Below, piece by piece: positions 58,557-64,000 of a DNA stretch of 64,000 nt. The notes beneath the pieces were generated by a model that worked only from the letters and a program-made list of their open reading frames with translations, was not told the DNA's origin and ran no database searches. The stretch's first letter is position 1, and every line of letters begins with the position of its first letter. The translations under genes were made by a program, and so were the position numbers. Source of the DNA: Chryseobacterium sp. MYb264 (lineage in GTDB: Bacteria > Bacteroidota > Bacteroidia > Flavobacteriales > Weeksellaceae); the NCBI RefSeq assembly GCF_035974275.1, contig NZ_CP142422.1, positions 1,302,001 through 1,366,000 of the forward strand, given 5' to 3'.

Positions 58557-59498
58557 TTACCCGTTATGTTCATGATCTTTCGGAGGTTTAGGATAACTTC
58601 CCTTGTTCGCTTCTCCTACAGTGTTTGCCGTGGTCATTGCCACAACCAGATCATTCAGCATTCCGCTGGCTGCTGTTGGCGAATTAGGTAATAAAACCAA
58701 ATTACTTCTGTTGCTTGCCCCTACAGAATGCAAGGTATCGTAATGTTGTGTAACCACGATCAATGCAGAAGCTTCATGAGAATTGATATCTACATTATTC
58801 AGCATTCTTACCGATTCTTCAAGACCTTTCGCAATTTCTCTTCTTTGGTCTGCAATCCCCTGCCCTTGTAGCTTTTTAGATTCTGCCTCAGCTTTTGCTA
58901 CTGCAACAATTCTTATTCTCTGAGCTTCAGATTCATATTCTGCAGCCGTTTTTTCTCTTTCTGCAGCGTTGATCCTGTTCATGGCGTGTTTCACCTGTTC
59001 GTCCGGATCAATATCTGTTACCAACGCTTTAATAATATCATAACCGTAGCTGTTCATTGCTTCCTGTAATTCACTTTTTACAGCAATCGCTACATCATCC
59101 TTTCTCACAAAAACATCATCAAGCTTCAATTTCGGAACTTCTGCTCTTACCACATCAAAAACAAAAGAAGTAATCTGATTTTCAGGATTTTCCAGTCGAT
59201 AATAAGCATCAGCAACCTGATTTCTAATTACCTGATACTGAACAGAAACCTTCATTCTGATGAAAACATTATCTAACGTTTTAGTATCAATAATTACATC
59301 TAATTGTTGAATTCTCAGATTCAATCTTTTAGCGATTTGATCTATGATGGGTAGCTTAAGATGTAATCCCGAATGCTTTACTGAAGTAAATTTACCGAAA
59401 CGTTCAACGATTGCCGCCGTTTCCTGCTTCACCACAAAAAAGGAAGCAAATAGAATAATAAGCCCGAAAAATATAACGGGAACTAATAGATATGTCAT
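58557..59498 (-). CDS. SPFH/band 7 (stomatin-like) membrane protein
   Basis: A 313-residue protein. I choose the start at 59498 (MTYLLVPVIFFGLIILFASFF), which places the N-terminal membrane helix at the start as in the family; the frame extends upstream to 59600 without family support. The band 7 core runs from QETAAIVERFGKF through LDVIIDTKTLDNVFI, DIDPDEQVKHAMNRINAAEREK and the Ala/Glu-rich coiled coil AEYESEAQRIRIVAVAKAEAES. Such proteins form membrane microdomain scaffolds and modulate proteases. No NfeD partner is adjacent. Confidence 0.88.
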   Translation of the reverse strand: MTYLLVPVIFFGLIILFASFFVVKQETAAIVERFGKFTSVKHSGLHLKLPIIDQIAKRLNLRIQQLDVIIDTKTLDNVFIRMKVSVQYQVIRNQVADAYYRLENPENQITSFVFDVVRAEVPKLKLDDVFVRKDDVAIAVKSELQEAMNSYGYDIIKALVTDIDPDEQVKHAMNRINAAEREKTAAEYESEAQRIRIVAVAKAEAESKKLQGQGIADQRREIAKGLEESVRMLNNVDINSHEASALIVVTQHYDTLHSVGASNRSNLVLLPNSPTAASGMLNDLVVAMTTANTVGEANKGSYPKPPKDHEHNG

Positions 59499-59673
59499 AG
59501 TTTTTAATTTTTTAATGTGTCGTAATAATTTTATTTCCAAACAAGTAATATGTTTTTTTTTAAATATACTAAAAATAATTGTATAGATGAATGACATCAA
59601 TCAACATCGTATTTGGAAAAGGACGGTTTAAATTGATTAATTTTATTCGTGTTTTACTAAAATCAGCTATATC

Positions 59674-60747
59674 ATGTGGAATAAAAACAGAATTACAGAA
59701 TTATTAGGAATTGAATATCCCATCATGCAGGGTCCTTTTGGCGGAGGTTTATCAACGGTTGAATTAACAACAACAGTCAGCAATCTCGGTGGTTTGGGTG
59801 GATTTGGAGCTTATACTTTATCGCCACAGGAAATTTACGATATTCATCAACAAATACAATCAAAAACTGACAAACCTTACAACCTCAATCTTTGGGTGAA
59901 TGACCACGATATTATTGACGAAGAACACACGCAAAAGCAATACGAGAAGGCAGTTGAGACTTTTAAACCTTATTTTGATTTATTAAATATGGAAGTTCCG
60001 CAACCTCCCCCCTCTTTTGAATCGAGATTTCAGAATCAGTTGCAGGTTGTTTTTGATATTAAACCTAAAGTTTTCAGCTTTATGTTTGGGCTTTTAGATC
60101 CAAATATTATTGAAGATCTTCACAAACAGGGAACTATCGTTCTTGGAAATGCGACGACTTTGGATGAAGCCATCGCTTTGGAAAATCTGGGCGTTGATAT
60201 TATTGTCGCTTCCGGTTTTGAAAGTGGCGGTCACCGACCTTCGTTTTTGGATAAATCTGAGCTTTCGACGACGGGAACTTTTGCGTTGATTCAATTGGTT
60301 AAAGATAAAGTGAGAATCCCTGTGATTGCAGCCGGAGGAATTGCCAACGGTCGCGGTATTGCCGGAGCTTTCACATTAGGAGCTGAAGCTGTACAAATCG
60401 GAACTGCTTTCTTAGCAACCGAAGAATCCGGCGCCTTGCCGATCCACAAAGAGTTTTTGTTTTCCGATGCAGCAAAATCTACGACACTTTCCAGAGCTTA
60501 CACCGGAAGATTAGGACGTGGAATTACCACAAAAATCACAAGAAATGTATTGACAGCAACAGACAAAACGTTGCCGTTTCCTTTACAGACAACCTTCATG
60601 GGAGCATTGAGAAAAGCCGCTCTGGAACAGCAAAAAAATGATTTAGTTTTCTTTTGGAGTGGACAGATAGCTCCAATTTTAAAGCATAAAAAAGCATCAA
60701 TTTTAATGAAATCATTGATCGAGGAAGCAAATGGGTTACTTGCTTGA
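59674..60747 (+). CDS. Nitronate monooxygenase-like FMN enzyme
   Basis: A 357-residue TIM-barrel flavoprotein of the NPD/nitronate monooxygenase family, which oxidises nitronates such as propionate 3-nitronate. It starts MWNKNRITELLGIEYPIMQGPFGGG, the FMN-binding N-terminus. Further landmarks are VASGFESGGHRPS, with the family Gly-Gly-His, then PVIAAGGIANGRGIAGAFTLGAEAVQIGTAFL and a TLSRAYTGRLGRGI tail. It is monocistronic, convergent with the dGTPase gene. Some relatives are enoyl reductases (FabK), so the substrate is not certain. Confidence 0.82.
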   Translation: MWNKNRITELLGIEYPIMQGPFGGGLSTVELTTTVSNLGGLGGFGAYTLSPQEIYDIHQQIQSKTDKPYNLNLWVNDHDIIDEEHTQKQYEKAVETFKPYFDLLNMEVPQPPPSFESRFQNQLQVVFDIKPKVFSFMFGLLDPNIIEDLHKQGTIVLGNATTLDEAIALENLGVDIIVASGFESGGHRPSFLDKSELSTTGTFALIQLVKDKVRIPVIAAGGIANGRGIAGAFTLGAEAVQIGTAFLATEESGALPIHKEFLFSDAAKSTTLSRAYTGRLGRGITTKITRNVLTATDKTLPFPLQTTFMGALRKAALEQQKNDLVFFWSGQIAPILKHKKASILMKSLIEEANGLLA

Positions 60748-60759
60748 CTTAATGGAAGT

Positions 60760-60825
60760 TTGAAGATGGAAGCTTGAAGTTGATAACGTTCGCAAAAACT
60801 TCCCGCTTCCAGCCTCCATCTTCCC
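60760..60825. terminator. Bidirectional hairpin-like region between convergent genes
   Basis: GAAGATGGAAGC near 60762-60775 has an imperfect inverted counterpart, GCTTCCAGCCTCCATCTTC, near 60804-60823. It lies between the 3' ends of the nitronate monooxygenase-like gene and the dGTPase gene. The purine-rich GGAAG words recur within it, so it may be repeat DNA serving as a terminator. Confidence 0.45.
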
Positions 60826-60828
60826 TAC

Positions 60829-62187
60829 TTAAACCGTCATTCCAATATCAATTCCTTTGATTTTTCGGTAAAGGTCGGTTGCGTAATTATCGGTCATTCC
60901 GGAAACAAAATCGATCACGCCCAAAACCTTTTGGTAGTCGGTTCCTTCGTCGTAAACGAATTGTTTTGGAAGTAATTTTAATGCTTTTGTATCGTAAGAT
61001 TTTCTATTTTCTTTAGATTTTAAAATCGATGGAATAAAATGATCTAACAACTCATACATTACGTTGTAGCCAGCATTTTCGATTTCCACAACTGCTTTAT
61101 GATTATAAATTTTTTCGATGGAAAAAGATTCTATGTCCTGTAAAGCGCTGTTTTCAGATTTGTAAATATCTAAAAGTCCTTTATCTAAATTCCCTTCAAG
61201 AATTGTTGTAAAGTTATTTCTATAAAGCTCAAGTGATTTATTGATTAATGCATTAATTACTTTCGCTCTTAAATAAGAAATTTGTTCGTTTTCATTTCCA
61301 ATGGAATCCAGCTTATCTTTTACTCTTTTGATATCATCCGTTTCAGATTTTACCAGTTCGAAAAACAAATTTTTACAGTCAGCCGTGGAAACAATTCCCA
61401 ATCGATGAGCATCTTCCATGTCGATAATATTGTAACAAATATCATCGGCCGCTTCTACCAGCCAAACGAACGGATGTCTTTTGAAAATATGCGGTTCTTC
61501 GCTTTCTGAAATTAAATTCGTTCCTTTTGCAATTTCTAAGAAAATATCCTTTTCATTTTGAAAAAAACCGAACTTTTTTCTATGAATAATTCCTTTCTTT
61601 TTCGCAATCGCTTCACAAGGATATTTTGCAATACTCGCCAACGTTGAAAATGTCAACTGAATTCCTCCCGCATCTTTCCCTTGTTGTTGCTGAGCTAAAA
61701 CCCTTATTGCATTGGCATTTCCTTCAAAATTCACCAAATCGGCCCATTCCTTTTCGTTGAATTTTGGCTTTAAATCTGATTCATTTCTTTCAAAATAACT
61801 AGCAATCGCATCTTCTCCGGAATGTCCAAAAGCCGGATTTCCAACATCATGGCACAAACAAGCCGCCGCAATTACATTTCCTAAATTATGAAGGTAAAAA
61901 CTTTTAGCATCTTCCGTGAGATCATTTTTATATTCGTCATGAATAAACTCCCCCATCACACTTCCCAAACTTCTTCCAACAGACGAAACCTCAAGCGAAT
62001 GCGTCAAACGATTGTGTACAAAAACACTGCCCGGAAGTGGAAAAACCTGCGTTTTATTCTGCAGTCTGCGAAAAGCCGATGAAAAAATGATTCTGTCAAA
62101 ATCTCTCTGAAAATCCGTTCTGGACGCTTTTGTATGTGGATTGTTTCCTGTACGCTGATTGGTGAAAATCTGGTTTACGTTCATCAT
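60829..62187 (-). CDS. dgt: dGTPase (deoxyguanosinetriphosphate triphosphohydrolase family)
   Basis: A 452-residue HD-superfamily hydrolase that removes triphosphate from dNTPs. The N-terminal signature RTDFQRDFDRIIFSSAFRRLQNKTQVFPL is followed by NRLTHSLEVSSVGRSLG and the HD motif CLCHDVGNPAFGHSGEDAI. A later WLVEAADDICYNIIDMEDAHRLG carries the final metal-binding Asp. Length fits type 1 bacterial dGTPases. Two adjacent ATGs (62187 and 62184) are equally possible starts. It diverges from the DNA glycosylase gene with 67 bp between starts. Confidence 0.92.
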   Translation of the reverse strand: MMNVNQIFTNQRTGNNPHTKASRTDFQRDFDRIIFSSAFRRLQNKTQVFPLPGSVFVHNRLTHSLEVSSVGRSLGSVMGEFIHDEYKNDLTEDAKSFYLHNLGNVIAAACLCHDVGNPAFGHSGEDAIASYFERNESDLKPKFNEKEWADLVNFEGNANAIRVLAQQQQGKDAGGIQLTFSTLASIAKYPCEAIAKKKGIIHRKKFGFFQNEKDIFLEIAKGTNLISESEEPHIFKRHPFVWLVEAADDICYNIIDMEDAHRLGIVSTADCKNLFFELVKSETDDIKRVKDKLDSIGNENEQISYLRAKVINALINKSLELYRNNFTTILEGNLDKGLLDIYKSENSALQDIESFSIEKIYNHKAVVEIENAGYNVMYELLDHFIPSILKSKENRKSYDTKALKLLPKQFVYDEGTDYQKVLGVIDFVSGMTDNYATDLYRKIKGIDIGMTV

Positions 62188-62254
62188 TTTTCAAAATTAC
62201 TTCAAATTTATTTTTTACGGAATAATATTTGAATTTTTCTTAAAAAAGAAAGCT

Positions 62255-62989
62255 ATGCCTGAAGGTCCCACTATTGTTCTGATGAAAGAAGATCTGCAAA
62301 AATTTGTGGGTCAAAGAGTAATTGAAGTTGAGGGAGATTCGATTAAAGACAAATCTGGAATTAAAGATGAAATTTTACGGGAAATAAAAACATTCGGGAA
62401 GCAAACTTACCTTATTTTTGATACAATAAATATTCGAATTCATCTTCTGATGTTCGGTTCTTATAGCTTATTTGAGAAGAAAGATCAGAAAGACAATTTA
62501 CGTTTAGGTTTGATTTTTAAAGATGGCGGAATGTATTTTTACACCTGCAATGTAAAACTTGTGGATTCTAAATTTTTATCAAAAATTGATTGGGAAGCTG
62601 ATGTCATGAGTGATGAATGGAATTCTACAAAAGCTGAAAAAAAGTTAAAATCTCACCCAAAGATGATGGTCTGTGACGCCTTGATGGATCAGGATATTTT
62701 TTCGGGAGTCGGTAATATTATTAAGAATGAAGCATTGTTTAGAATTGGTGTCCATCCTGAAAGTCTCATTGAAAATTTACCTCCAAAAAAATTGGAAGAA
62801 TTAATCGCTGAAGCCAGAAATTACAGTTTCGATTTCAAAAAATGGAAAAAAGCGAATATTCTGAAAAAGAATTTTCAAGTATATCATCAGAAAAACTGTC
62901 CGAAATGCGGTGCAAAAATCATAAAAAAAGACACAGGCTCTGGAAAACGAACAAGTTTTTTCTGTGAGAATGATCAAAAATTATATTAA
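62255..62989 (+). CDS. Fpg/Nei-family DNA glycosylase (endonuclease VIII-like)
   Basis: A 244-residue base-excision repair enzyme. The start at 62255 gives MPEGPTIVLMKEDL with the catalytic Pro2 and Glu3; an earlier ATG at 62159 would bury this N-terminus and is rejected. FGKQTYLIF carries the conserved lysine, and the helix-two-turn-helix reads ALMDQDIFSGVGNIIKNEALF. The C-terminal zinc finger begins CPKCGAK, but its second half reads FFCENDQ, with Asp where the fourth Cys is expected (CxxCQ). Zinc binding may be altered. It oxidises damage repair together with, and diverges from, a dGTPase. Confidence 0.9.
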   Translation: MPEGPTIVLMKEDLQKFVGQRVIEVEGDSIKDKSGIKDEILREIKTFGKQTYLIFDTINIRIHLLMFGSYSLFEKKDQKDNLRLGLIFKDGGMYFYTCNVKLVDSKFLSKIDWEADVMSDEWNSTKAEKKLKSHPKMMVCDALMDQDIFSGVGNIIKNEALFRIGVHPESLIENLPPKKLEELIAEARNYSFDFKKWKKANILKKNFQVYHQKNCPKCGAKIIKKDTGSGKRTSFFCENDQKLY

Positions 62990-62998
62990 AAACATTTT

Positions 62999-64000
62999 AT
63001 GAAAATATTTTATTCATCTCTTCTTTTAATTCTTTTATTTTCCTGTAAACAATACTATATAGAAAAAAATTGTTTCGAAGACGGCAAAGAAAAGAATAAT
63101 AAATATAAAGAATTCAAAATTGACAGTCAGGAAGAAATCTTACGTGCAAATCCATCTCATTTAAGGTTCATCATTAATAAAGAATTGAAAACTTATGATG
63201 AAGAATCCAAAGATGATCGGGTTTTTAGATCAGAAAGTGAATCGAGAAAAAGAATAGAAAAATATAATAAGAAATTCACTGATCTCAGAAAAAACTTTGG
63301 AGAACAGTTTTTCTACAAAAATATTCAGAAAGAAAATAATAACATTTATGGAATTGGCGAAAATCAATTTGGATATTGGTTTCTTGAAGTGAAAAATAAT
63401 ACTCCAAATGCTTATTATTTAGGGTTAAGCAATTTCACTTATTTTAATAATGTCCAACCTGAAAATTTTGTATCCGGTAATAGACTTTTAGCTTACGGAA
63501 GTTTTATCAGAATAAGTGAAAGTTGGGGCTATCCTTTTGGTCCCAAAAAAGAGGCTGTAAAAGATCAATTAGTTTTTGAAATCAATCTTGATTTGGTAAG
63601 AAAAGATAGCGATAAAGACCGTTTCAACGATTTATTTGAAAAATTAATTTTATTAAATCCAAATTCTGCCGATACAGATAATGATGGAATTTCTGATTTT
63701 ATAGATATCAATCCGTTATATAAATCAGAAAAATCTAAATTCACAGATTTGTATTCTCAGGTTGTAGATCATGATTATCAGAACTTTGATTTTTCCAAAA
63801 ACAATTATTCCTTTGCAGGATATTTTTCGGATTGTGACTATTTCCAAAAAATCAATCCTACTCTTGTAAAAGTTCTTATTTATCCTGAAAAAGAAAGATT
63901 TAACCTGAAGTCCGATTACAGATTAGGTATGTTTCCAGATTATATTGGCAAAATTAAAAAAGATAGAGATGATAAAAAATTCTTTATCAACTATGGAAGC
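62999..64000 (+). CDS. Lipoprotein with thrombospondin-type-3-like Ca-binding repeats, 3' end cut
   Basis: An open frame of 334 codons runs off the window. The start MKIFYSSLLLILLFSC has a clear lipobox (LLFSC, Cys16). Two calcium-binding type-3 repeats appear at about residues 203-240: DSDKDRFNDLFE and DTDNDGISDFIDINP. The rest shows no family I recognise. It begins 9 bp after the glycosylase stop, on the same strand, so it may be read through from it. Likely a surface or periplasmic lipoprotein. The C-terminal function is not visible. Confidence 0.75.
   Translation, partial: MKIFYSSLLLILLFSCKQYYIEKNCFEDGKEKNNKYKEFKIDSQEEILRANPSHLRFIINKELKTYDEESKDDRVFRSESESRKRIEKYNKKFTDLRKNFGEQFFYKNIQKENNNIYGIGENQFGYWFLEVKNNTPNAYYLGLSNFTYFNNVQPENFVSGNRLLAYGSFIRISESWGYPFGPKKEAVKDQLVFEINLDLVRKDSDKDRFNDLFEKLILLNPNSADTDNDGISDFIDINPLYKSEKSKFTDLYSQVVDHDYQNFDFSKNNYSFAGYFSDCDYFQKINPTLVKVLIYPEKERFNLKSDYRLGMFPDYIGKIKKDRDDKKFFINYGS

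Overview
The window looks like a chromosomal segment of a low-GC Bacteroidota, most likely a flavobacterium close to Chryseobacterium. The signs are TANNTTTG-type -7 promoter elements, A-rich start regions without Shine-Dalgarno sequences, a DUF4374 lipoprotein beside a TonB receptor, and dispersed intergenic palindromes. The genus is an inference from gene content and style, not from a marker gene.

Layout. (1) 1-10.2 kb, minus strand: a branched-chain amino acid operon in the order leader peptide, ilvE, ilvD, ilvB, ilvN, ilvC, then a double-ABC ATPase and ilvA (cut by the window edge). A 17-residue Ile/Val-rich leader peptide and a terminator/antiterminator pair in front of ilvE form a transcription attenuator. 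(2) 10.4-46.5 kb: a roughly 36 kb hybrid FAAL/PKS/NRPS locus. A PchR-like AraC regulator diverges from a TonB receptor, a DUF4374 lipoprotein, a small membrane protein, a flavin monooxygenase and a long co-directional assembly line: FAAL-ACAD-ACP; KS-(eroded AT)-DH-KR-ACP; a lone KS; ACP-Cy-A-PCP-Ox-Cy; a type II thioesterase; halfCy-A(embedded MT-like)-PCP; a saccharopine-dehydrogenase-like reductase; a thiazolinyl imide reductase; Cy-A-PCP-TE; a HAD phosphatase; and an Sfp-type phosphopantetheinyl transferase. (3) 46.5-64 kb: housekeeping and envelope genes: tRNA-Arg, an outer-membrane barrel plus TPR pair, an amino acid permease, DUF962, a transglutaminase-like protein, two tandem DUF4377 proteins, an SPFH protein, a nitronate monooxygenase-like enzyme, a dGTPase, an Fpg/Nei glycosylase and a partial lipoprotein.

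How the big locus should work (inference). A fatty acid is adenylated by the FAAL, desaturated on its carrier by the fused acyl-CoA-dehydrogenase domain, and extended by one or two AT-less KS units supplied with malonyl groups in trans. It is then passed to three cysteine-specific NRPS modules that each heterocyclise. The first ring would be oxidised to a thiazole, the second carries an embedded epimerase/methyltransferase-like domain, and a third or neighbouring ring may be reduced to a thiazolidine before thioesterase release. The result would be a lipid-primed tris-thiazol(in)e metallophore, of the yersiniabactin/pyochelin/micacocidin logic but with no salicylate genes in view, taken up by the linked TonB receptor under a PchR-type regulator. 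I do not recognise a described Bacteroidota product of this architecture.

Intergenic DNA is rich in dispersed elements: a ~100-bp repeat present in both flanks, paired GC-rich repeats inside the ilv operon, arrays of short hairpins, and several perfect palindromes close to promoters.
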